Source: CALDTK01 sp041744755
Lineage (GTDB): Bacteria; Bacteroidota; Bacteroidia; Chitinophagales; Saprospiraceae
DNA length: 14,322 nucleotides
Assembly (NCBI GenBank): GCA_041744755.1
Contig: JBGTKC010000082.1
Coordinates: 1-14,322 of the forward strand
Reading direction: 5' to 3'
In this document: positions 6,928 to 12,786 of the stretch, piece by piece
Layout: each line of letters opens with the position of its first letter
Numbering within the stretch: position 1 is the first letter of the stretch
Made by a program: the position numbers and the translations under genes
Notes under the pieces: generated by a model
Databases searched by the model: none
Told to the model about the DNA's origin: nothing
Seen by the model: only the letters and a program-made list of their open reading frames with translations

Positions 6928-8315
6928 CGGCGGAGTGGGTGGGCTACGTACACGGTCTTGACATTGCAGAACGCCCGGTAGCCTTCGAGCGCAAGTTCCC
7001 GACCGTACCCGCTTACCCCGACGCCGCCGAAGGGCATCCGCGGGTCCGAGCGCACGAAATCATTCACGAAACACGCTCCGGCTCGGAGTCTCGTGGCCGC
7101 GATGTGCTCCGCGCCAACGACATCCCGCGAGAACACAGCGGCCCCGAGCCCAAATGGCGTCCCGTTGGCGAGACGTATAGCGTCGTCGGTATTCGCGGCC
7201 TCGATCAGGACAAATACGGGTCCGAACAGCTCCTCGTCGAAGGCCGGCATCCCTGGTACGACACCGCCCAACACGGTGGCGGGGTAGTAGAATCCGGCAC
7301 CCTCGGGCACGTGAGCACCGTGCATGCAGGTAGCGCCCGCGTCTATACTCGCGCGTACTTGGTGGTGTAGACGGTCCCGGAGGTCCGCCCTAGCCATGGG
7401 CGCGAGATGGTGCGCAGCATCGTCCTCCGAATTCACGGGAGCGAAACTCAGCTCACGGACCTTAGCGAGCATAAGCTCTGAGAACTCCGACGCGACCGTG
7501 CGGTCTACGATGATGCGCTTGGCACTTATGCAGCTCTGGCCGGAGTTTAGACGCCTTGCGGCAAAACACGCTTCGACAGCCAAGCCTAGATCTGCGTCCC
7601 ACAACACAAGATACGGGTCGCTACCACCGAGTTCCAAGACGCTAGGCTTAATCGCCGCACCGGCTGCGGCACCGACGCTTTTCCCGGCGGAGGTGCCTCC
7701 GGTGAGGCTAACGCCGGCCACACGAGAGTCATGTATGAGGCCCTCTGTATCGAGATTGCCCAATCGTAAGTTGGAGATTAAACTCAGGTCATGACAGTCG
7801 CGGAGGAGGTCAACGAGCAGCTCGGCGCACTTGGGTACGTTGGGGGCGTGCTTAAGCAGGGCGACATTCCCGGCGGCCAGGGCCGGAATCGCGAAGCGCA
7901 CCGCCTGCCAATATGGGAAATTCCAGGGCATGATCCCGAGGATAGTCCCGAGCGGCTGATGGGTGACGTAGCTAGTAGTACCGCTGATCTCAACCTTTCG
8001 CACGCGCTGGAGCAGCGGTAAGTGCTCCGCGTAGTAATCGCAAAGGGCCGCACATTTCTCTATCTCGGCGATGGCCTCGTGGCGCAACTTGCCCATCTCC
8101 AACGTAGCCGCGGAGGCGAGGAGGTCTGCGTTGACGCCCAACTCCCGAGCCGCCCTGCGACAGAACGCCTGGCCTGCGTCGGACGAGACCCGAGCCCACT
8201 CCCGCTGTGTCGCGGCGGCTGTATCCAAGATTACATTGAGCTCGGCTGGACTGGTAAGGGGATAGGGCTCAGATAGCCGTTTACCTGACCTCGGATCGAT
8301 CGTGACGTACTCCAT
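6924..8315 (-). CDS. NAD(P)-dependent aldehyde dehydrogenase, succinate-semialdehyde type
   Basis: A 463-residue cytoplasmic enzyme of the aldehyde dehydrogenase superfamily, closest by eye to the short bacterial succinate-semialdehyde dehydrogenases, which oxidise succinate semialdehyde to succinate. The coenzyme site shows IMPWNFPYWQAVR (128-140) and LLKHAPN (153-159) with Lys155. The general base is Glu228 in VLELGGSDPY, and the nucleophile is Cys262 in LNSGQSCISAKRIIV. EELFGPV (361-367) and the C-terminal PFGGVGVSGYGRE (428-440) complete the fold. I chose ATG 8313-8315 because EYVTIDPRSGKRL is the usual family N-terminus; the open frame runs back to 8414, but that stretch reads as intergenic DNA and lies beside the terminator. 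No GABA aminotransferase or other GABA-shunt gene is in view, so the substrate is inferred from family only. Confidence 0.9.
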   Translation of the reverse strand: MEYVTIDPRSGKRLSEPYPLTSPAELNVILDTAAATQREWARVSSDAGQAFCRRAARELGVNADLLASAATLEMGKLRHEAIAEIEKCAALCDYYAEHLPLLQRVRKVEISGTTSYVTHQPLGTILGIMPWNFPYWQAVRFAIPALAAGNVALLKHAPNVPKCAELLVDLLRDCHDLSLISNLRLGNLDTEGLIHDSRVAGVSLTGGTSAGKSVGAAAGAAIKPSVLELGGSDPYLVLWDADLGLAVEACFAARRLNSGQSCISAKRIIVDRTVASEFSELMLAKVRELSFAPVNSEDDAAHHLAPMARADLRDRLHHQVRASIDAGATCMHGAHVPEGAGFYYPATVLGGVVPGMPAFDEELFGPVFVLIEAANTDDAIRLANGTPFGLGAAVFSRDVVGAEHIAATRLRAGACFVNDFVRSDPRMPFGGVGVSGYGRELALEGYRAFCNVKTVYVAHPLRR

Positions 8316-8382
8316 GCCCCCGGAAGGTAATAGGATCTCTCGAAGAGGGCTTATGTAAGATTCGGTAGGGAGAAGGCCGTAT

Positions 8383-8420
8383 AAAAAATACGAAAGGCCA
8401 GCAGCTTTCGCCACCGGCCT
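8383..8420 (-). terminator. Intrinsic terminator after the lipoprotein gene, capped by the GAAA motif
   Basis: Read on the minus strand, AGGCCGG (8420-8414) pairs with CTGGCCT (8401-8395). Inside it TGGC-GAAA-GCTG continues the stem with G-T wobbles. Shortly after comes TTCGTATTTTTT (T run 8388-8383). It lies 34 bases after the lipoprotein stop and about 70 before the aldehyde dehydrogenase start, so it probably ends the stress-gene transcript. The apical TGGCGAAAGC is the core of the iterated 14-mer. The bases CGTATAAAAAATACG at 8378-8392 also form a small palindrome around the T run. Confidence 0.7.
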
Positions 8421-8454
8421 CCGTATAGGGGGTAAGGCTATGTCTTAGACTGGA

Positions 8455-8994
8455 TTAGTTGTAGTCGTAGTCGCGATTGTTGTCGTCGAGGTCGATGTCC
8501 AGGTCTAGGCCTTTGATGTAGTCACGGGTGTCTCTGGCATAACCGGCAAAGTTGTTACCGACACGGTCGCTCCAGTTGTCAACATCATCGCGCAAGCGCC
8601 TACTGCCTCTTTCGAGCGAGTCAAACTCCTGCTGCATCTCGATTTTTGCCTCGGCACTCGCGCCATTCATATCGCGCTTGAGCTCGGCCATCCGGTTCTC
8701 CATATAACCACCAGCTTCCCGCATGTCTCCGTACAAGTCGCGAGACTCATCGTTCCACTCGTACTGGATATTGTTGGTGGCCTCGTCGATACTGCGACCA
8801 GCTCTCACACGCATATCTGAAAGGTCATCGCCGACTTCTGATGCGGCATCACCTATGGCGTCGGAAGCGCGGTCGGCGGCGACTTCGATGTCGTTGCCGA
8901 CAGCCTCGGAAGTATCCCGGCCGTCGTTGCAGGCCCCGAAGGAAAGGGCTGCGAGCGCGCCCGAGATAAAGAGAAGGTTTCTTGGAACTATCAT
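8455..8994 (-). CDS. Acidic helical lipoprotein, function unknown
   Basis: A 179-residue predicted lipoprotein. The signal MIVPRNLLFISGALAALSFG is followed by AC with Cys22 as lipid site; the residue three before the Cys is Phe, tolerable but not ideal. The mature part is rich in Asp, Glu, Arg and Ala. Heptad-like helices at about 30-70 (VAADRASDAIGDAASEVGDD) and about 80-165 (DMREAGGYMENRMAELKRDM) suggest coiled coil or an amphipathic bundle. The tail is strongly acidic (LDLDIDLDD, 163-171). I recognise no named family; the helical repeats recall the neighbouring YtxH protein and other stress-induced envelope proteins. The A-rich stretch just before the ATG (CCTAAAAAGTTAACC) is typical of well-translated Bacteroidota genes. 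It is the last gene of the minus-strand stress group, 65 bases after the preceding gene, and is followed by a terminator. Confidence 0.75.
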   Translation of the reverse strand: MIVPRNLLFISGALAALSFGACNDGRDTSEAVGNDIEVAADRASDAIGDAASEVGDDLSDMRVRAGRSIDEATNNIQYEWNDESRDLYGDMREAGGYMENRMAELKRDMNGASAEAKIEMQQEFDSLERGSRRLRDDVDNWSDRVGNNFAGYARDTRDYIKGLDLDIDLDDNNRDYDYN

Positions 8995-9059
8995 GGTTAA
9001 CTTTTTAGGTGAGTTTGTTTGAGGTGTGGTTAAAACAGCACCGGATGGAACTGATTTGT

Positions 9060-9611
9060 TCAGATTTGCTGCGATCCCGGTTTTACTTTAGGGCGTGCAC
9101 TGACTCCGGGTCCGGACAAAAGATCGTACACGAACTGAGGAACGTGTCCACCATTTTTCTCCAGATAGCTAACTCCCATCTTCGCCAGTTGCACAGCTAC
9201 CGGGATGTATTTAGTCGACGCAATCGCGGATCTTGTCTTAGCACCTGTACGTCTGGTCTCCTTTAAACGCACTGCACGAGATTTACCGTCTTTGCCGCGA
9301 GAGGCCAGTTTCACCGGTCCATCGTGATCATCGTCGTGGGGCTCTACGTAGTAGGTACGGGTGTCAGGTTTAGTGAGGGACGACACTAATTTGCCGACTC
9401 CCCATATTGCAACTCCAACGCCTACTACCGGCAAGACAACATTCTTTAAGATCACGGCAGGGCCTTCGGACCGAAGCTCGGCCAAATTGTTGATGAGCAA
9501 TTGCCGATCCTGCGTGGCGTTTATGCGTGCCTTACGTTTGGCAACTTCCAGCTCGTTGAATTCCGTGATCGTTTCTGGTTGGCGCAGACTTACGCCATTA
9601 GGGTCGCTCAT
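9060..9611 (-). CDS. Single-span membrane protein of unknown function
   Basis: A 183-residue protein without a recognised domain. Residues 12-50 are charged and probably helical. A hydrophobic, Gly/Val-rich segment, ILKNVVLPVVGVGVAIWGVG (54-73), is likely one membrane span. Residues 90-130 are hydrophilic with an Asp/His patch (HDDDHD, 92-97) and a basic stretch (KETRRTGAKTR, 117-127). The end is moderately hydrophobic (about 135-165). The start ATG lies 14 bases inside the end of the holin-like gene upstream, so the two are almost surely co-translated and may form one membrane assembly. Its place in a set of small stress-type membrane proteins is the only clue to its role. Confidence 0.75.
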   Translation of the reverse strand: MSDPNGVSLRQPETITEFNELEVAKRKARINATQDRQLLINNLAELRSEGPAVILKNVVLPVVGVGVAIWGVGKLVSSLTKPDTRTYYVEPHDDDHDGPVKLASRGKDGKSRAVRLKETRRTGAKTRSAIASTKYIPVAVQLAKMGVSYLEKNGGHVPQFVYDLLSGPGVSARPKVKPGSQQI

Positions 9612-9966
9612 TGGGTTTGTTTTTGAATAAAGAATTTATTAGGGCTTTTAGAATCGGTTTGGCCAATAGTGACTTGCGTAGGGCAAATAAAATCACTGCG
9701 AGTAGTAAGTAAAACGCTCCGACAATCACGAAACCGAGTGCGTAGCTACCGACGAGGTACCCGAGCCAGAGGGCGAGGGCAATGTTGAGGTAAAGCGCCC
9801 CCGACAAGCCAAGCACCGCGACGATTATGCCCGAGATAACATCCGCACCAATACGCGCCCCCTTATCAGCGACATCCAATTTGACGAGCTCAACCTTAGT
9901 CTCGAAAAGGTCTTCGGCGTAAGCGAGGGTCTCGCCTGCGGTAGCAAGTAGTTGATTTCTATTCAT
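9598..9966 (-). CDS. Holin-like / YqjE-type small membrane protein (phage holin family, DUF1469-like)
   Basis: A 122-residue integral membrane protein. An amphipathic N-terminal helix (LAYAEDLFETKVELVKLDVADKG, about 14-36) is followed by two hydrophobic spans, about 44-68 and 75-97, joined by a short loop. The C-terminus is basic (RKSLLAKPILKAL, then KNKPNERP). This layout is that of the 'putative Actinobacterial Holin-X / YqjE' group, chromosomal proteins that sit with YtxH- or ElaB-type stress proteins rather than in phages; nothing else here is phage-like. I chose ATG 9964-9966: the frame is open back to 10029, but that stretch contains the T run and part of the terminator of the ytxH gene. 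The 3' end overlaps the next gene by 14 bases. Confidence 0.78.
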   Translation of the reverse strand: MNRNQLLATAGETLAYAEDLFETKVELVKLDVADKGARIGADVISGIIVAVLGLSGALYLNIALALWLGYLVGSYALGFVIVGAFYLLLAVILFALRKSLLAKPILKALINSLFKNKPNERP

Positions 9967-9991
9967 GCCCGCGGGCTTAGGAGTTAGATTG

Positions 9992-10037
9992 AAAAAAACG
10001 AGGGGTCGGCGACAGCTATTCGCCTCCACCGACCCCT
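9992..10037 (-). terminator. Intrinsic terminator after ytxH
   Basis: On the minus strand AGGGGTCGG (10037-10029) pairs perfectly with CCGACCCCT (10009-10001). CGA/TCG can pair further inside, and seven Ts follow (9998-9992). It starts 20 bases after the YtxH stop. Since it lies before the holin-like gene, that gene must have its own promoter or depend on read-through, and it argues for the shorter holin start. Confidence 0.8.
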
Positions 10038-10057
10038 TGCGCTTCAGTTGACATTAA

Positions 10058-10519
10058 CTAGGCTTGATTGCCAAATTCGTCTTTGCGATCCTGAACGAGA
10101 TTATCGATCTCGGACTTCTGCTGGTCGAGCTTTGCCTTGCCGCGGTCGACGCCCTCCTGAAAAGCCGATTGCGTCTTGTTAGCCTGGTCTTTAGCGGCCT
10201 GGGTATACTCGTCGACTTTAGACTTCACATCCCCGGAGTAATCGCTCACTTTGGACTTCACCTCCTCGGTGAGGTCATTAATGTAACTACGTCCTTGTTC
10301 GACGGCCGTCTGCAGGTTGGTATTGACCTTCTCGGTCGTTTCCTTCGCGAAGGACTGTGCCTCCTGAGCGAACTCAGTCGAACGCTCGGTCACGCGCTGC
10401 CGCATGCGGCGACCCTCCTCGGTGGAGAGGTAGTAGCCCGCAGCAGCTCCGGCTGCGATACCGACGAGGAAGGTGAAGAGGCCTCCGCCTCCGTTGTTAT
10501 TATTGTGGCGACTTTCCAT
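10058..10519 (-). CDS. YtxH-domain stress protein
   Basis: A 153-residue membrane-anchored helical protein. After a polar start with an Asn run and Gly run (NNNNGGGG, 6-13) comes LFTFLVGIAAGAAAGYYLSTEEGRRMR (14-40), the diagnostic YtxH segment: one glycine-zipper-like span followed by a basic turn. Residues 41-150 are a long amphipathic helix region rich in Lys, Glu, Gln, Ala and Thr (EEVKSKVSDYSGDVKSKVDEY at 85-105, with an internal near-repeat VKSKV). It resembles apolipoprotein or LEA-type helices. YtxH proteins are induced by general or envelope stress in several bacteria, but no biochemical activity is established. The gene has its own terminator and a 66-base upstream gap, so it may be a separate transcript from mscS or follow it by read-through. 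Confidence 0.88.
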   Translation of the reverse strand: MESRHNNNNGGGGLFTFLVGIAAGAAAGYYLSTEEGRRMRQRVTERSTEFAQEAQSFAKETTEKVNTNLQTAVEQGRSYINDLTEEVKSKVSDYSGDVKSKVDEYTQAAKDQANKTQSAFQEGVDRGKAKLDQQKSEIDNLVQDRKDEFGNQA

Positions 10520-10559
10520 GATGCGTGTGGTCTTAAGGTGTTAAAAAGGGATTCGGCTG

Positions 10560-10571
10560 CCGGTCGACCGG
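10560..10571. repeat. Perfect 12-base palindrome between mscS and ytxH
   Basis: CCGGTCGACCGG lies in the 66-base gap, 15 bases after the MscS stop and 41 before the YtxH start. It has no loop or adjoining T run, so it is more like a protein-binding site than a terminator; chance is possible. Confidence 0.35.
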
Positions 10572-10585
10572 ACTGGCGTGTGTGA

Positions 10586-11545
10586 TTAATTAGGTCGTGC
10601 CAATGGGTTTTGTTTAGCGTCCGACACATCGGAGCTATGGCCACGCGTATTTTTCCCTTGACCGTTGGCCAACATCTCGGCGAGCGTGGCGCCGCCCTTG
10701 ATCTGGAAGTCGAGCGTCCGGATCGGGAACGGGATCAGGATATCTTGCTCGTCGAACGCTAGCTTGACGGCGACGATGGCCTTCGACCGCACGTTGAGGT
10801 AGTCCTTCTGGCCGGAGGCCGTCTGCCAGAACCGTAGCACCGCGTTTATGGAACTGTCCCCAAAGCCTGTCCAGAACACCTCGACCTCGCGGCCCTCCGG
10901 GAGCGTAACCACGGCCGATACGGCCTCGGCGGCGACCTGGGCGACGCGGTCGAGGTCCTCGGCATAACTCACACCAAACTCGAACTCGACACGCCGCTCG
11001 CCGGTCACGCTGTAGTTGCGCAGCGGCTTCTGGAGGACGTCCTTGTTCGGGATCACGATCTCTTGCCCGTCGAGACTCCGGATGATCGTCGAGCGCAGCG
11101 TGATTCGCTCGATCTTGCCGAAGAAGTCATTGGTCTGCACGAGGTCTCCCTTCGCATACAGCTCTTTGACGCTCAACATCACTCCCGAGAACAGGTTGGC
11201 GAGCGGATCCTGTAACGCGAACCCGAGCGCGAGGCCGATGATCCCGGCACCCGTCAGTACCGTCGTGACGGCCTGACTGAGGTTTAGGATGTTGAGCGCG
11301 ATAAAAAGCCCGAGTCCAAAGACCACGACGCGGGAGATGTTGCCGAGGAGAGCGGCGACATTTAGGTTACCTCCCGCGCGAAGCACTAAACGGTTCGCAA
11401 TCCGATACGCGAACTTCGCGAGGGGCCAGAACAGGGCCAGCACGAGGAATGCGACGATGAGATTGGGCAAACTCACGATGAACTCTCGCAGCCAATCCTG
11501 GAGCTTCTCTTCGAGCAATTTGTAGGCGTCCGTAAATCCTTCCAT
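10586..11545 (-). CDS. Small-conductance mechanosensitive channel, MscS family
   Basis: A 319-residue inner-membrane channel that opens under membrane tension to release solutes during osmotic downshock. Three spans are visible: about 23-45, 65-88, and the pore-lining third helix 93-127 with the small-residue pattern TGAGIIGLALGFALQDPLANLFSGVML (98-124). The cytoplasmic beta domain carries the family hallmark at 150-179 (LRSTIIRSLDGQEIVIPNKD, then LRNYS). The alpha/beta domain ends in IPFPIRTLDF (271-280), and a polar tail of about 35 residues follows. Size and layout match the minimal three-span form. It is the first gene of the minus-strand envelope group and faces away from the ECF sigma gene across 264 bases, so the two may share a regulatory region. 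No terminator is evident before ytxH. Confidence 0.93.
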   Translation of the reverse strand: MEGFTDAYKLLEEKLQDWLREFIVSLPNLIVAFLVLALFWPLAKFAYRIANRLVLRAGGNLNVAALLGNISRVVVFGLGLFIALNILNLSQAVTTVLTGAGIIGLALGFALQDPLANLFSGVMLSVKELYAKGDLVQTNDFFGKIERITLRSTIIRSLDGQEIVIPNKDVLQKPLRNYSVTGERRVEFEFGVSYAEDLDRVAQVAAEAVSAVVTLPEGREVEVFWTGFGDSSINAVLRFWQTASGQKDYLNVRSKAIVAVKLAFDEQDILIPFPIRTLDFQIKGGATLAEMLANGQGKNTRGHSSDVSDAKQNPLARPN

Positions 11546-11809
11546 ATGAAGCTGCTAATCCTCGTCCGTCGCTAATCGTGGCGAACCTACATATATTCAT
11601 GCGACCGTAGCGACACATGTTCAGCCTCTGCCCGTGGGGCGAGTGCCTGCGCGGAGGGTAGTTGGAACACCGGGGGTCCTTCGTCGAACAGACGCTAGTA
11701 TGGGCTCACGGCCACGTCTGGGTCGGAATGCGGGGCGCGGCACACACGAATCGAAATTTCTGTTGCACTTTTACAGAACATCGCTCCCGAGCGCTCACAA
11801 CCGCCACCT
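11546..11809. other. Divergent intergenic region between mscS and the ECF sigma gene
   Basis: No convincing gene lies here: the open stretches on both strands lack start context and any recognisable protein. It must carry the promoters of both flanking genes. On the minus strand TAGGTTCG, one base from TAnnTTTG, occurs about 40 bases before mscS but without a -33 partner. The only notable structure is the inverted repeat at 11758-11778. Confidence 0.5.
11758..11778. promoter_or_regulatory. Inverted repeat TTCTGT-N9-ACAGAA before the sigma gene (possible operator)
   Basis: Perfect 6-base arms separated by nine bases, ending 31 bases before the sigma-factor ATG. The placement suits a repressor or activator site over the promoter. 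The short arms mean chance cannot be excluded. Confidence 0.3.
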
Positions 11810-12307
11810 ATGCTGCAGTCACGATTCGACGAGGAGTACGCGCGCGTTGCAGACTTCCTAGAGCTCCTCGCGATGCGGCTCACGCAGGACAGCGCCCTCG
11901 CCAATGACCTCGCGCAGGATACGATCTACCGCGCGTTAAGCAATTGCGAGCACTTCGAAGAAGGGACCAATTTTAAGGCCTGGATGTCGACCATCATGCG
12001 CAACACCTTTATCAGTGGATACCGCAAGCGCGTACGGACCCCGCACCATGTCTCGACTGCGGTTTTCGCGGCGGGCAACCAACAGGCCATGAGCCGCAAC
12101 GACGGTCCCGGCAACCTCACGATCAAGGAGATGCTAGTCGAGCTCTCGAACCTCGACGAGGTCTACGCCCGGCCGTTTACCCTCCACTACAGCGGTTATC
12201 GCTACGAGGAAATCGCGCAGCTCATGCAGTTGCCCATTGGCACGGTTAAGAGCCGGATCTTCGCCGCCCGCCGGCAACTGAAGGACAAGCTCCGTTTGCA
12301 GCGCTAA
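11810..12307 (+). CDS. ECF-type RNA polymerase sigma factor
   Basis: A 165-residue group 4 sigma factor. Region 2 (about 8-75) includes DLAQDTIYRAL (33-43), the core-binding and -10 recognition part, and NFKAWMSTIMRNTFISGYRK (54-73), which is very characteristic of Bacteroidota ECF factors. A Gly/Asn-rich linker spans about 80-104. Region 4 (about 105-160) carries the helix-turn-helix YRYEEIAQLMQLPIGTVKSRIFAARRQL (130-157), which binds the -35 element. Nothing is missing. No anti-sigma gene is next to it on either side, which is common when the partner is encoded elsewhere or when the factor is controlled by expression alone. The neighbours across the divergent region encode envelope and osmotic-stress proteins, which makes them candidate targets; the sequence does not show it. 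Confidence 0.93.
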   Translation: MLQSRFDEEYARVADFLELLAMRLTQDSALANDLAQDTIYRALSNCEHFEEGTNFKAWMSTIMRNTFISGYRKRVRTPHHVSTAVFAAGNQQAMSRNDGPGNLTIKEMLVELSNLDEVYARPFTLHYSGYRYEEIAQLMQLPIGTVKSRIFAARRQLKDKLRLQR

Positions 12308-12357
12308 CGCCGCATAGGTCTTAAGTCCGGCTTACCCATCGCTGTCTTCGTAGATAG

Positions 12358-12371
12358 TTTTGGCGAAAGCC
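12358..12371 (+). repeat. Iterated 14-mer, exact copy 4 (intergenic, after the sigma gene)
   Basis: TTTTGGCGAAAGCC about 50 bases beyond the sigma-factor stop, in non-coding DNA. This copy cannot be explained by protein sequence. Confidence 0.8.
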
Positions 12372-12408
12372 CCGTCCGTCATCGGTCGCGTGCCTCGGGA
12401 GAGTTTAC

Positions 12409-12422
12409 GCCTTTCGGCAAAA
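12409..12422 (-). repeat. Stem-swapped inverted partner of the 14-mer
   Basis: On the minus strand this reads TTTTGCCGAAAGGC. Compared with the 14-mer, one base in each stem arm is exchanged (GGC/GCC to GCC/GGC), so the GAAA-capped hairpin is kept. With 12358-12371 it makes an imperfect inverted repeat (12 of 14 bases), 37 bases apart. Confidence 0.5.
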
Positions 12423-12428
12423 CGGGAA

Positions 12429-12457
12429 AGCCCCTCGGACGTCGAATCCGAGGGGCT
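12429..12457 (-). terminator. Strong hairpin terminator after tRNA-Pro
   Basis: Arms AGCCCCTCGGA (12429-12439) and TCCGAGGGGCT (12447-12457) form an 11-base perfect stem with a seven-base loop. On the minus strand TTTCCCGTTTT follows, an interrupted T tract. It starts 13 bases after the tRNA-Pro 3' end and likely ends the tRNA transcript. On the plus strand it may also stop sigma-gene transcripts, though without a T run. Confidence 0.75.
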
Positions 12458-12469
12458 CCCTTAATGCAG

Positions 12470-12542
12470 TCGGGGTGACTGGGTTCGAACCAGCGACCTC
12501 GCGGTCCCAAACCGCGCGCGCTACCAGCTGCGCCACACCCCG
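12470..12542 (-). tRNA. tRNA-Pro (anticodon TGG)
   Basis: The 73-base cloverleaf reads CGGGGTG at the 5' acceptor side and CACCCCG plus discriminator A at the 3' side. The D arm is GGCGC-AGCTGGTA-GCGC-like. The anticodon arm is CGCGG-TTTGGGA-CCGCG, with TGG at loop positions 34-36, which reads proline CCA and probably other CCN codons. The T arm is CTGGTTCGAACCCAG. The 3' CCA is not encoded (ACTG follows the stem). It is 67 bases downstream of tRNA-Ser, and no separate promoter is evident. Confidence 0.96.
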
Positions 12543-12551
12543 ATGGTGATA

Positions 12552-12572
12552 GCTCGCCCCCTGGGGGCAAGC
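12552..12572. repeat. Hairpin between the two tRNAs
   Basis: GCTCGCCCC and GGGGCAAGC flank a three-base centre, giving a GC-rich stem with one mismatch in the spacer of the tRNA-Ser/tRNA-Pro transcript. No T run follows, so it is more likely a processing or stability structure than a terminator. Confidence 0.4.
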
Positions 12573-12609
12573 CCGTCACGCTATACCAGAACCGAGAGCC
12601 AGACGAAAG

Positions 12610-12694
12610 CGGAGACGGCGGGATTCGAACCCGCGGTACCCGGAGGTACGGCAGTTTAGCAAACTACTGGTTTCAGCCACTCACCCACGTCTCC
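12610..12694 (-). tRNA. tRNA-Ser (anticodon GCT)
   Basis: An 85-base class II tRNA. Acceptor arms are GGAGACG and CGTCTCC with discriminator G, the serine identity base. The anticodon arm is GTAGT-TTGCTAA-ACTGC, with GCT at loop positions 34-36, which reads AGC and AGT. The long variable arm (GTACC-TCC-GGTAC type) and T arm CGGGTTCGAATCCCG are intact. The CCA end is not encoded. It is the first gene of the tRNA transcript, 92 bases from the dnaA stop. Confidence 0.96.
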
Positions 12695-12730
12695 AGCGCC
12701 TTTGCCTGGCGGGCTTTTGGTAAAGCTGCG

Positions 12731-12763
12731 CAAATGTACACCGCGCCACACCGCCCGAACAAA
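12731..12763 (-). promoter_or_regulatory. Bacteroidota-type promoter of the tRNA-Ser/tRNA-Pro transcript
   Basis: On the minus strand TACATTTG (12738-12731) matches the Bacteroidota -7 consensus TAnnTTTG exactly. TTTG at 12763-12760 serves as the -33 box, with a 21-base spacer, inside the range known for this phylum. The mature tRNA-Ser begins 36 bases after the -7 box, leaving a short 5' leader for RNase P. Confidence 0.6.
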
Positions 12764-12786
12764 CTTTTCTCGGTCGGTTTTCGCCA

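Noticed and set aside
9598..9966. Prophage remnant suggested by the holin-like protein
   Set aside because: No endolysin, structural, integrase or attachment sequences are present, and this family is commonly chromosomal beside YtxH-type genes.
9598..10029. Longer start for the holin-like gene
   Set aside because: The extra 21 residues are translated from the terminator hairpin and T run after ytxH. ATG 9964-9966 gives the normal family N-terminus.
9027..10550. Similar strings TTTTAACCACACCT and TTTTTAACACCT before the lipoprotein and ytxH genes as a shared promoter box
   Set aside because: They differ by an insertion, lie at different distances from the starts (about 41 and 27 bases) and are not found before the other genes of the group.
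10064..10585. Leucine-rich plus-strand frame of 173 codons that looks like a membrane protein
   Set aside because: It is the mirror of the ytxH coding sequence. The YtxH signature, terminator and gene order support the minus strand.
11662..11907. Possible small gene before the sigma factor (plus strand)
   Set aside because: It runs into the sigma gene in another frame, its translation is Arg/Ala/His-rich, and it has no plausible start context.
12712..12725. GCTTTTGGTAAAGC as a copy of the 14-mer
   Set aside because: It forms its own small hairpin (GCTTT/AAAGC) but aligns poorly to the motif. It may simply belong to the tRNA leader.
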